Source: Ponticaulis profundi
GTDB lineage: Bacteria > Pseudomonadota > Alphaproteobacteria > Caulobacterales > Hyphomonadaceae
DNA: 64,000 bases
Assembly (NCBI RefSeq): GCF_042659465.1
Contig: NZ_JBHSSW010000009.1
Coordinates: 124,001 to 188,000 of the forward strand
Reading direction: 5' to 3'
Positions within the stretch are counted from its first letter, which is position 1. Each line of letters starts with the position of its first letter. The position numbers and the translations under genes are program-made. The notes under the pieces were generated by a model. It was not told the DNA's origin and did not search any database. It saw only the letters and a program-made list of their open reading frames with translations. Positions 36,466 to 44,175 of this stretch are shown here, in pieces.

Positions 36466-37956
36466 TTATGCCATTGCTCTGCTGGCTCTGGCGAGCAGGT
36501 CGAGAAACACCTCATGTTTCGGCAGATGGGTCCGGCATTTCTTCAGAATTTCGGTATGATCCGGCATGGTCGGTGTCAGGCCATGGTCTGGCGCGACATA
36601 TTTCATGCCATGCAGAATGAACTCGAAGCTATCGAGCGCGAACAGACGCTGTGGACCGTGCATATCCATGTCATGCGGGGGTCGGTTCTGCCAGATTTCC
36701 AGCTTCTCCTTCAGCCCTGACCAGATCGCCGAGTCTGCCGTCGCCGCGCGCCAGAATGGGGTGTCGCGGCGATTTGAAATGACATAGTGCAGATTGATGA
36801 AGCTAAGCACTTCTTCATAAAGGTCATCCATATTCCGGTTGAAATTCCGGATGGTGGCGTCGGGCGCATGCGCAAAATCCTGAAGCATCAGGCCGAGCAT
36901 CTGGGCGCCATATTCGATCATATAGAGGCCGGATGATTCCAATGGCTCCAGGAAGCCGTCACTCAGGCCAATGGCGACGCAGTTTTTCTTCCAGCTGACA
37001 TGACGTTTCGTACTGGCAAATTTGATCCGGTTTGCCGGAATGTCTTTTGTGTGTGGGCCTTCAGAGGCCCGCAGCTGGGCCTCTGCCTCATCATCTGAGA
37101 GGAAAGCGCTGGAATAGACATAGCCAAGGCCGCGACGGGTCTGCAGATTGATATCCCATTGCCAGCCTGCATCGCGGGCGATGGAGCGGGTATAGGTCAC
37201 AATCTGCTCTGGTTTATAGACGTCATAAGGTACGCGCATTGTGACGGCGCGGTCGCATAGCAGATAGTCTGAATAGGTTTTCAAGCCGACATTCAACGCA
37301 TCACCCAAGAGCACGGATCGAAAGCCTGTGCAGTCGACGAACAGATCGGCGCTGTAGGTCTCTCCCTGATCTGTGGTGACAGAAGCAATCTGACCATCGG
37401 GCTGGACGGACACGGCCTCTATCTTCGCCTGAACATGCTGAATGCCACGCTCACGGCCAAAATCGCTCAGCCGGTTGGCCAGCTTGATGGCATCCAGATG
37501 ATAGGCATAGGGGAAATTGGCCTGGTATTGCGGTGTTTGTGGTGTTTTCGGCGCGAGGTTTTCATCTGCGATCTGAGAGAGCACGGAGACGGTCTGATCA
37601 AAGCGCTTTCCGTTGCGCGCCGACCATTGCCGGGCGAGCTGTTCCGAGCCCGGCCGCGGACGTCGGTCGAAAGGGTGATCATAAGCCTCACCCTTGTTCC
37701 AGTTGATAAAGCGGATCAGTGTTTTGAAGGTCGCCTCGGCGGATTGCATCAGATCCTGCTCAGACAGGCCAATGCCGGTCATGGTACGGCGGATGCTGGG
37801 CACGGTGGCCTCACCAACACCGATGGTGGGGATGTCCGGAGATTCGATCAACGTGATCTGAACCGGCAGATTGGCACGCTTCATGTCAGCGTTGAGCATG
37901 TTGGCGGTGATCCAGCCTGCGCTGCCGCCACCCACAATCAGAACGGATTTTATCAT
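36466..37956 (-). CDS. Flavin-dependent tryptophan halogenase-like protein
   Basis: The 496-residue protein has the FAD loop VGGGSAGW at residues 8-15 and GVGEATVPSIR near 46, typical of the family. Lys78 in EATFKTL aligns by position with the halogenase Lys that carries the chloramine. The WxWxIP motif, which blocks monooxygenase activity, reads GWQWDINL, with Asn in place of Pro. In Caulobacterales such genes commonly lie near TonB-dependent receptors and are thought to serve nutrient use rather than natural-product synthesis. Here a receptor gene lies 1.9 kb away on the other strand. No biosynthetic cluster is visible, so the true substrate is open. Confidence 0.88.
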   Translation of the reverse strand: MIKSVLIVGGGSAGWITANMLNADMKRANLPVQITLIESPDIPTIGVGEATVPSIRRTMTGIGLSEQDLMQSAEATFKTLIRFINWNKGEAYDHPFDRRPRPGSEQLARQWSARNGKRFDQTVSVLSQIADENLAPKTPQTPQYQANFPYAYHLDAIKLANRLSDFGRERGIQHVQAKIEAVSVQPDGQIASVTTDQGETYSADLFVDCTGFRSVLLGDALNVGLKTYSDYLLCDRAVTMRVPYDVYKPEQIVTYTRSIARDAGWQWDINLQTRRGLGYVYSSAFLSDDEAEAQLRASEGPHTKDIPANRIKFASTKRHVSWKKNCVAIGLSDGFLEPLESSGLYMIEYGAQMLGLMLQDFAHAPDATIRNFNRNMDDLYEEVLSFINLHYVISNRRDTPFWRAATADSAIWSGLKEKLEIWQNRPPHDMDMHGPQRLFALDSFEFILHGMKYVAPDHGLTPTMPDHTEILKKCRTHLPKHEVFLDLLARASRAMA

Positions 37957-38010
37957 CGAAAAAACAGTCGGCTATTTTCTGAAGTTTTGACTGTCTTTTG
38001 AACATGGTCA

Positions 38011-38042
38011 ATAACCCGCCTTCAGAAAAGAAAGCGGGTTAT
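38011..38042 (-). terminator. Possible terminator after rtcB
   Basis: ATAACCCGC at 38011-38019 pairs with GCGGGTTAT at 38034-38042 around a 14-base loop. It lies two bases from the rtcB stop. The following T-run is weak, so it may only stabilise the mRNA end. Confidence 0.4.
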
Positions 38043-38044
38043 CG

Positions 38045-39256
38045 TCAGCCTTTGACACAAACGACCTGACGGAGTGTGTGGACGACATCCACCAGATCGG
38101 TCTGCGCAGCCATCACGGCCTCGATGTCCTTGTAAGCCATTGGCGTTTCATCAATGACGCCTTTGTCTTTCCGGCACTCGACATGTCGGGTGGCCTGGAT
38201 GTGGTCATCGAGCGAGAACTTCGCCTTGGCGGCCGTCCGGCTCATTTTCCGCCCTGCACCATGGGAGCAGGAACAGAAGCTATCCGGATTGCCTTTTCCG
38301 CGGACAATGAAGGATTTCGCCCCCATCGAGCCCGGAATAATGCCAAGTTCGCCATCACCCGCCCGGACAGCACCCTTCCGGGTTACCCAGACGTCTTCAC
38401 CGAAATGGCGCTCGCGTTCCACATAGTTGTGGTGGCAGTTCACCGCCTGCTTGTCGGTGGTGAATTCACGCAGGGTCTCGCGGCAGGCCTGAAGGACACG
38501 GTCCATCATGGCTTCCCGGTTGAGCCGTGCATAATCCTGCGCCCACAGCACCGCCTGAACATAGTCGTCAAACAATGGCTCACCCTCGACAAAGAAGGCC
38601 AGGTCTCGGTCAGGAACGTGGTAACCCAGCACCCGTTTCTCCAGAGCCTGCCGGGCTTCCTGGATGAAATAGGTCCCGATCCGGTTTCCCGTGCCCCGTG
38701 ATCCCGAATGCAGCATCACCCAGACCCGGTCTTCCTCGTCCAGACAGAGCTCGATGAAGTGATTGCCTCCACCAAGCGTTCCGAGCTGGCTTGAGAAATG
38801 ATTGGCCGAGAGCTTGCCATGTTTGGCAAGGATCAGATCCAGCCGTTCGGCCAGGCCGGACTTGCGAAGCCGGGTTTCCACGCTTGCAGGCGTGTTGCCA
38901 AAACTTCCGCCACGACCATTTCCGACCGGCACTTTCCGCTCGATTTCAGACCGGACACGCGACAGGTTATCGGGCAGGGTCTTACCGGTCATACTTGTCC
39001 GTATGGCCATCATACCGCACCCAATATCCACGCCGACGGCTGCCGGAATGATGGCGCCGCGGGTCGGAATCACAGATCCGACGGTTGCGCCCCGTCCGAA
39101 ATGGACGTCCGGCATGACAGCCAGATGCGAATGGACGAAGGGAAGGCCCGCCACATTCTCCAGCTGTTCACGGGCTTTGGGTTCCACCGGAACACCTCTC
39201 ACCCAGGCTTTGATCGTCCCGCCTTTATGCGTTTCGATCACTTCGAAATTGCTCAT
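38045..39256 (-). CDS. rtcB: RNA-splicing ligase RtcB
   Basis: RtcB joins RNA 2',3'-cyclic phosphate or 3'-phosphate ends to 5'-OH ends using GTP and Mn2+. The 403-residue protein has the metal-site motif VGVDIGCGMM (Cys80), LGGGNHFIEL, and SCSHGAGRKMSR with His332 in the position of the guanylylated His. The usual partner RtcA (RNA cyclase), the sigma54 regulator RtcR and archease are absent from the window. The start at 39256 is fixed by homology, but the nearest Shine-Dalgarno (AGGAG at 39282-39286) is 25 bases away, with a hairpin between. Further upstream is an attenuator-like leader. Confidence 0.96.
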   Translation of the reverse strand: MSNFEVIETHKGGTIKAWVRGVPVEPKAREQLENVAGLPFVHSHLAVMPDVHFGRGATVGSVIPTRGAIIPAAVGVDIGCGMMAIRTSMTGKTLPDNLSRVRSEIERKVPVGNGRGGSFGNTPASVETRLRKSGLAERLDLILAKHGKLSANHFSSQLGTLGGGNHFIELCLDEEDRVWVMLHSGSRGTGNRIGTYFIQEARQALEKRVLGYHVPDRDLAFFVEGEPLFDDYVQAVLWAQDYARLNREAMMDRVLQACRETLREFTTDKQAVNCHHNYVERERHFGEDVWVTRKGAVRAGDGELGIIPGSMGAKSFIVRGKGNPDSFCSCSHGAGRKMSRTAAKAKFSLDDHIQATRHVECRKDKGVIDETPMAYKDIEAVMAAQTDLVDVVHTLRQVVCVKG

Positions 39257-39264
39257 CTAAATGA

Positions 39265-39286
39265 AGGTCAAATCCTGACCTCTCCT
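39265..39286 (-). promoter_or_regulatory. Hairpin between the rtcB Shine-Dalgarno and start codon
   Basis: On the minus strand AGGAG (39286-39282) is followed directly by AGGTCA-GGATT-TGACCT (39281-39265), a perfect 6-bp stem with a 5-base loop, then eight bases and the rtcB ATG. Linear spacing of 25 bases is too long for normal initiation; with the hairpin formed it becomes eight. Confidence 0.55.
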
Positions 39287-39330
39287 CTTCATGAATTCCA
39301 CACGCGAAGAGGCAGAGTCATGGCGTCAGC

Positions 39331-39361
39331 CAATAAAAAACCCTCCAGCGTGTGGAGGGTT
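39331..39361 (-). terminator. Intrinsic terminator in the rtcB leader
   Basis: On the minus strand AACCCTCCA (39361-39353), loop CACGC and TGGAGGGTT (39347-39339) form a perfect 9-bp stem followed by a run of T (39340-39335, then ATT). It is oriented toward rtcB and lies 75 bases before its start codon. On the plus strand there is no T-run, so it acts for the minus strand only. Confidence 0.85.
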
Positions 39362-39456
39362 GGTGACAAAGCGGTTTCCCGCCCTTGAGCAGTGGATCTG
39401 CTCTTACGTCCAACATCCTCCATGAGGCTGTGTCTCCTGTTCGAGTTCGCCTCGAA
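39354..39456 (-). promoter_or_regulatory. Structured leader with antiterminator, candidate riboswitch or attenuator of rtcB
   Basis: Reading the minus strand: hairpin TTCGAG-N5-CTCGAA (39456-39440); CCTC (39427-39424); GGAGG-AT-GTTGG (39421-39410); hairpin GAGCAG-N5-CTGCTC (39403-39387); hairpin GCGG-GAAA-CCGC (39382-39371); then CCAACCCTCC (39363-39354). GGAGG-AT-GTTGG can pair with CCAACCCTCC over 10 bp with a 2-base bulge. That pairing encloses the two inner hairpins and uses eight of the nine bases of the terminator's 5' arm, so antiterminator and terminator exclude each other. CCTC can also pair with GAGG of the antiterminator strand. I do not recognise a known riboswitch class. Folding was done by eye. 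Confidence 0.6.
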
Positions 39457-39533
39457 GGATGCAACTTGGAAAATTTGTCGGCAGATACGCCATTTCATAA
39501 TCTCCACATTGGACGAATGGTTAAATGCTGGAA

Positions 39534-39548
39534 GACTTTGCCAAAGTC
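39534..39548. promoter_or_regulatory. Perfect 15-base palindrome upstream of rtcB and the TonB receptor gene
   Basis: GACTTTG, one base C, CAAAGTC. It lies in the 574-base gap between divergent rtcB and the receptor gene, upstream of the rtcB leader, and could be an operator. No regulator gene is adjacent. Confidence 0.4.
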
Positions 39549-39649
39549 AAAGCAAATTTTGAGAAAATATTGTCCCGTAACGTGACGCTGCGGGAGACCA
39601 GCCTTTCCTGCGAGGGCATGTGTCACGACCGCCACAGACCGATGCCATG

Positions 39650-39673
39650 GTCCGGTTTTGCTGGAAACCGGAC
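39650..39673 (+). promoter_or_regulatory. Hairpin in the upstream region of the TonB receptor gene
   Basis: GTCCGGTTT at 39650-39658 pairs with AAACCGGAC at 39665-39673 (9 bp, 6-base loop). No T-run follows. It is 158 bases before the receptor start and may be part of its leader. Confidence 0.4.
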
Positions 39674-39830
39674 GTCTCAGGGCGTGATGAAATTACCACA
39701 GACGGTGAAAACGTGCTCGCAGACCGACAATCGGGGCGAGTGTAACCGAACTGTCGTCAACGCGTCGCCAAACTGTCACGGCTCACGCATAGAGGGTTGC
39801 TCCGGGTTCGTATGAAACAGGGGAAATTCC

Positions 39831-42467
39831 ATGAACAAGACCCGGGCATCCTTCCGCTCGCGCGCGCTCTTGCTGACCTCCGCGCTCACATCACTGTCAG
39901 CTGTCCTTGCCATGCCTGCCATTGCGCAAACGGCTGAAGAAGAACAACGCCTCGACACGATTGAAGTCGTTGGTATGCGCGAAGCCATGCAGGCTGCGAT
40001 CGCGCAACAACGCAATTCCGATACAGTCGAAAGCGTTCTCACCCGTGACGATATCGGCCAGTTCCCGGATCAGAACGTTGCTGAATCTGTCCGTCGTCTG
40101 TCGGGCATCAACGTTCTGGATGACCAGGGCGAAGGCCGTTTCGTGTCTGTTCGTGGTCTCGATCCGGAACTGAACGCGTCGTCTCTGAACGGTGTCCGCG
40201 TTCCATCGCCGGAGTCAGACAGCCGCGCCGTTGCGCTGGACGTCATCGCGTCTGAACTGATCAGCTCTGTCTCGGTCAAGAAAACGCTGACCCCGGACAT
40301 GGATGCTGACACGATCGGTGCCAGCATCGAAATCGAAACCACAAAAGGCTTTGACCGCGAAGATCCATACTTCTCTGCGACGGTTGAAGGCTCTTACAAT
40401 GATCTGAACAGCGAAACGTCTCCGAAAGGCGCGTTTGACTTCGTCTATCCGGTGACCGACAATTTCGGTATTTCCGGCGGTCTGTCTTACTATAAGCGCA
40501 AGACATCGACCGATAACATGGAGATGGACGGCTGGGAAAACGAAGACGGTATCGTTTTCGCCGAAGACGTTGAATATCGCGACTATGATGTTGAACGCGA
40601 GCGTGTCAGCGGCACGCTGTCTTTCGACTGGCGCCCTGCCGAGCACACAGAACTGTATGCCCGCGCCGTTGTCAGCCAGTTTGATGATTTCGAACAGCGC
40701 GGCCGCCTGATCTTCGCTCTGGATGCGGATTCGATTGTCGATGCATCCGGTGACACAGTGACATTCTCCGATCAGGAAGAAGAAATTGAAGTCGTTCGTG
40801 ACCTCAAGGACCGCTTTGAAAGCCAGAAAATCGAATCTTACCAGGTTGGTGGCGAAACTGACCTCGACACATGGAAATTCGAATACAAGCTCGCTTATTC
40901 CAAAGCGGAAGAGCATGAATTCGATACGCAGGACCAGACCGAATTCGTTCGCGAGTTTGATGATGAAGGTTTTGGTGTCGTGTTTGACTATTCAAACATC
41001 GAAACAACCACTTTCGACGTCGTATCCGGCGGTGATCTCTTCAATGATCCTTCGCAATACGAATACGACAAAGTCACGCTGGTCGATGGCCTTGCTGAAG
41101 AAGAAGAATGGTCTGGTCAGTTCGATATCGCCCGCGACTACGATCTTCAGAACGGTGATGAGTTTGAATTCAAGACCGGTGTCAAAGCCCGTCTGAAAAC
41201 CAAGAGCTATTCTCTGAACGAGTCGCCATATGAAGGCGCTGAGTACAACCTTGGCGATGTTGCTGGCTCACCGTCTTACGGCCTGTTCGACATTGGCTTC
41301 GTTCCGGCACTCGGTGCAACGCGCGCTGCCAACGCTGCTGCTTTTGCAAATGGCGAACTCGAGCTGGAAGAACTGGATGCTGATTTCGAATCTGCAGCTG
41401 CGTTCTTCGAAGTGGATGAAGACGTTCTGGCGGCCTTTGTTCAGGGCAAGTACAAGACCGAGAAACTGACCCTTGTTGGCGGTATCCGTGTCGAGGATAC
41501 GAAAACCGATATGCGCGGCAATTATGCTGAGCTGATCGAAGAAGGCGCGACCTATAACGGCGAAGTGCTTGACGACGATATGGTTTTCGTCACCCCGGTT
41601 GAGTACTCGAAAGACTATACGGACGTTCTGCCAAGCCTGAACCTGAAGTTTGATGCAACGGACAAGCTCGTCCTGCGCGGCGGTATCTTCAAATCTGTTG
41701 TTCGTCCGAAAATGAGCCGGATCGCACCGAACCAGCTGATCGAGAAGAATGACGATGATGAGGTCGAAGCAGAATTCGGTAACCCGAATCTCGATCCATA
41801 CCGTGCGTGGAACTTCGATGCGTCAGCGGAATACTATTTCGACAATGGCGGCGTGATCCAGCTCGGTGCCTTCCACAAGCGCATTCGTGACTTCCTGGTC
41901 GATGTTGAAGTTGAAGGCCCACAAACCTTTGCGGGCTATGTCTTCACGGGTGAAGATGATGTGGTGGCTTACTCGATCAATGGTGACACGGCGACCGTGA
42001 CCGGCCTCGAGTTCAACTATCAGCAGCCTCTGACATTCCTGCCGGGCCTGCTTAATGGCACGCTGGTTGGCTTCAACTATACTTACACCGACGCAGAAGG
42101 TGAGATTCCAAATGGTGACGGCGGCATGCGCAGCATTCCTCTGCCGGCATCTGCGAAGAACACCTACAATGCGATGATCGGTTATGACAAAGGCGGCCTC
42201 GAGCTGCGTCTGACCGCTTCTTATCGTGATGAGTATCTTGATGAGGCTGGCGGCAGCGCTGGTGAAGACCGTTATATCGACGAACACCTGCAAATCGATG
42301 CGTCCGCGAAATACCGGATAAACGACAACTTCCAGGTCTTTGCAGATCTCGTGAACCTGAACGATGCGAACTATCTGGCTTATCAAAAAGGTCCGGACCG
42401 TTCGCGCCTGCTGCAGTATGAAGAATATTCCTACACAGCGAAGTTTGGCCTGCGCTACACCTACTAG
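39831..42467 (+). CDS. TonB-dependent receptor, Caulobacter type
   Basis: Such receptors import large or scarce nutrients across the outer membrane with TonB energy. The 878-residue protein has a signal peptide ending AMPAIAQ, a possible TonB-box region LDTIEVVGMREA, a plug domain near 50-170 (IGQFPDQNVAESVRRLSGINV, RFVSVRGLDPELNASSLNGV, TIGASIEI) and a long beta-barrel ending in FGLRYTY with the terminal aromatic residue. The plug motifs match the Caulobacter-type subfamily. GGGG lies nine bases before the ATG. A halogenase-like flavoprotein gene lies nearby. The substrate is not readable; carbohydrate or aromatic compounds are usual for this subfamily. Confidence 0.94.
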   Translation: MNKTRASFRSRALLLTSALTSLSAVLAMPAIAQTAEEEQRLDTIEVVGMREAMQAAIAQQRNSDTVESVLTRDDIGQFPDQNVAESVRRLSGINVLDDQGEGRFVSVRGLDPELNASSLNGVRVPSPESDSRAVALDVIASELISSVSVKKTLTPDMDADTIGASIEIETTKGFDREDPYFSATVEGSYNDLNSETSPKGAFDFVYPVTDNFGISGGLSYYKRKTSTDNMEMDGWENEDGIVFAEDVEYRDYDVERERVSGTLSFDWRPAEHTELYARAVVSQFDDFEQRGRLIFALDADSIVDASGDTVTFSDQEEEIEVVRDLKDRFESQKIESYQVGGETDLDTWKFEYKLAYSKAEEHEFDTQDQTEFVREFDDEGFGVVFDYSNIETTTFDVVSGGDLFNDPSQYEYDKVTLVDGLAEEEEWSGQFDIARDYDLQNGDEFEFKTGVKARLKTKSYSLNESPYEGAEYNLGDVAGSPSYGLFDIGFVPALGATRAANAAAFANGELELEELDADFESAAAFFEVDEDVLAAFVQGKYKTEKLTLVGGIRVEDTKTDMRGNYAELIEEGATYNGEVLDDDMVFVTPVEYSKDYTDVLPSLNLKFDATDKLVLRGGIFKSVVRPKMSRIAPNQLIEKNDDDEVEAEFGNPNLDPYRAWNFDASAEYYFDNGGVIQLGAFHKRIRDFLVDVEVEGPQTFAGYVFTGEDDVVAYSINGDTATVTGLEFNYQQPLTFLPGLLNGTLVGFNYTYTDAEGEIPNGDGGMRSIPLPASAKNTYNAMIGYDKGGLELRLTASYRDEYLDEAGGSAGEDRYIDEHLQIDASAKYRINDNFQVFADLVNLNDANYLAYQKGPDRSRLLQYEEYSYTAKFGLRYTY

Positions 42468-42489
42468 TCGCGCCTGACCAATTGATTTG

Positions 42490-42527
42490 AAAAGCCGATC
42501 CGATTTCCGGGTCGGCTTTTTCGTTTT
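42490..42527 (+). terminator. Intrinsic terminator after the TonB receptor gene
   Basis: AAAAGCCGA (42490-42498) pairs with TCGGCTTTT (42512-42520), with an inner CC/GG, followed by TCGTTTT. It lies 22 bases after the receptor stop. Confidence 0.85.
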
Positions 42528-42650
42528 GTGCGCCCGTGCCTGCGAAATTTAGCGGTAGCTATTGTTCCCTTTCCCAAGCGTTACCCCGCGACAAAGCCAA
42601 AAAGCTTTCCTATATTGCCGCCACGAGGTTCTTACGGGAGGTACGTAACG

Positions 42651-44075
42651 ATGAAAGATTATCTGAAATTCTATATCAATGGTGAGTGGGTCGACCCGGT
42701 TGAGCCACGTACGCTGGAAGTCGAAAACCCAGCGACGGAAGAGAACTTTGCGCGTATTTCTCTCGGTTCGAAAGCAGACGTCGACAAGGCTGTTGCTGCC
42801 GCGAAAGAAGCGTTCAAAACCTTCTCTCAGACATCTGTTGAATATCGCGCTGATCTGCTCGACAAATTTGTCGCTGCTTATCAGAAGCGCATGGGCGATG
42901 TATCTGAAGCGATCACGTCGGAAATGGGCGCGCCAAAATGGCTCGCTGATGCGGCTCAGGCGACAGCGCCGCTCGCACACTTCACAACAACCGCTCAGGT
43001 TCTGCGCGAATACAAATTCGAAGAGCAGCGTGGCAAAACGCTGATCCGCAAAGAACCAATTGGTGTGTGTGGTTTCATCACGCCGTGGAACTGGCCGGCC
43101 AACCAGATCGCCTGTAAAATTGCGCCAGCACTGGCGGCAGGCTGCACCATGGTTCTGAAACCATCCGAAATCGCGCCAATCGATGCGATGATTATTGCCG
43201 AAGTCATGCACGAAGCCGGTGTCCCGGCAGGTGTGTTCAACCTCGTCAATGGCGACGGTCCAGGTGTTGGTCAGGCTCTGTCTGAGCACAAAGACGTCGA
43301 CATGATGTCCTTCACCGGCTCGACACGCGCTGGTGTTCTGGTTCAGCAAGCGTCTGCACCAACCGTGAAACGCGTTGCACTGGAACTCGGCGGTAAGTCT
43401 CCAAACATCGTTCTGGAAGGGGCAGACCTGACCAAAGCGATTGGCGGCGGCGTCATGAACATGATGATGAACACAGGACAATCCTGTAACGCACCATCGC
43501 GTATGTTCATTCCGAAATCCGTCAAAGGCGAAGCTGAGCAGATTGCGAAGGCAACAGCTGAATCTGTGAAAGTTGGCATGGATGAGAAGGGCGCAATCGG
43601 CCCGATCTCCAATGGCAACCAGTATCAGAAAGTTCAGGACCTGATCCAGAAAGGCATTGATGAGGGCGCAACGCTGCTCGCTGGTGGCCTGGGTCGTCCG
43701 GAAGGCTTCAACAAGGGCTATTTCACACGTCCGACGGTTTTCTCTGATGTGACCAATGACATGACTATCGCGCGCGAAGAAATCTTCGGCCCGGTTCTGG
43801 TCATGATCCCATACGAAACCGAGGAAGAAGCCATCGAGATGGCGAATGACACGGAATACGGTCTGGCGGGTTATGTTCAGGCGGCGACGGACGAAAAAGC
43901 GTACGAAGTCGGCAGCAAGATCCGTGCAGGTCAGATCTTGGTTAACGGTTCCGGCCCAGACTTCTCTGCGCCATTCGGTGGCTACAAAATGTCTGGTATT
44001 GGCCGCGAATGGGGCGAGTATGGTTTCGAGGAATTCCTTGAGATCAAAGGCATTACAGGCCTCAAGTCTGCCTAA
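42651..44075 (+). CDS. NAD(P)-dependent aldehyde dehydrogenase
   Basis: The 474-residue protein is a typical aldehyde dehydrogenase. It shows TPWNWPANQIACKIAPALAAGC, the cofactor loop FTGSTRAG, catalytic Glu in LELGGKSPNIV, catalytic Cys in NTGQSCNAPSR, and EEIFGPVL near the C-terminus. The ATG at 42651 follows GGGAGG by ten bases and matches the usual N-terminus (YINGEWV); the reading frame extends upstream without homology. The gene stands alone between two terminators. Substrate unknown. Confidence 0.95.
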   Translation: MKDYLKFYINGEWVDPVEPRTLEVENPATEENFARISLGSKADVDKAVAAAKEAFKTFSQTSVEYRADLLDKFVAAYQKRMGDVSEAITSEMGAPKWLADAAQATAPLAHFTTTAQVLREYKFEEQRGKTLIRKEPIGVCGFITPWNWPANQIACKIAPALAAGCTMVLKPSEIAPIDAMIIAEVMHEAGVPAGVFNLVNGDGPGVGQALSEHKDVDMMSFTGSTRAGVLVQQASAPTVKRVALELGGKSPNIVLEGADLTKAIGGGVMNMMMNTGQSCNAPSRMFIPKSVKGEAEQIAKATAESVKVGMDEKGAIGPISNGNQYQKVQDLIQKGIDEGATLLAGGLGRPEGFNKGYFTRPTVFSDVTNDMTIAREEIFGPVLVMIPYETEEEAIEMANDTEYGLAGYVQAATDEKAYEVGSKIRAGQILVNGSGPDFSAPFGGYKMSGIGREWGEYGFEEFLEIKGITGLKSA

Positions 44076-44098
44076 GCATCATACAATTTGACGTGTAG

Positions 44099-44132
44099 AA
44101 GGCCGCATCTTGCCATGCGGCCTTTTCTTTTT
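44099..44132 (+). terminator. Intrinsic terminator after the aldehyde dehydrogenase gene
   Basis: AAGGCCGCAT (44099-44108), loop CTTGCC and ATGCGGCCTT (44115-44124), a perfect 10-bp stem followed by TTCTTTTT. Confidence 0.9.
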
Positions 44133-44175
44133 GGTCTGACCGGCTCTTCATCAGCTCTGGAAACGGGAGTGGTGT

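Noticed and set aside
36466..37956. Halogenase as part of a natural-product cluster
   Set aside because: Neighbours are YihY, RtcB and a TonB receptor; no NRPS, PKS or tailoring genes are present.
39361..39470. Possible tRNA or tRNA-like gene near rtcB
   Set aside because: A TTCGAGTTC segment on the plus strand looks like a T-loop, but its flanks do not pair and no acceptor stem or D-arm can be drawn.
39289..39507. Minus-strand open frame of 72 codons across the rtcB leader
   Set aside because: It runs through the intrinsic terminator and hairpins, has a Shine-Dalgarno only three bases from its ATG, and an unlikely composition. A leader peptide is not excluded but is less likely than a structured RNA.
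42549..43481. Long minus-strand open frame opposite the aldehyde dehydrogenase gene
   Set aside because: It mirrors the biased codon use of the real gene, has no ribosome site and no recognisable motif.
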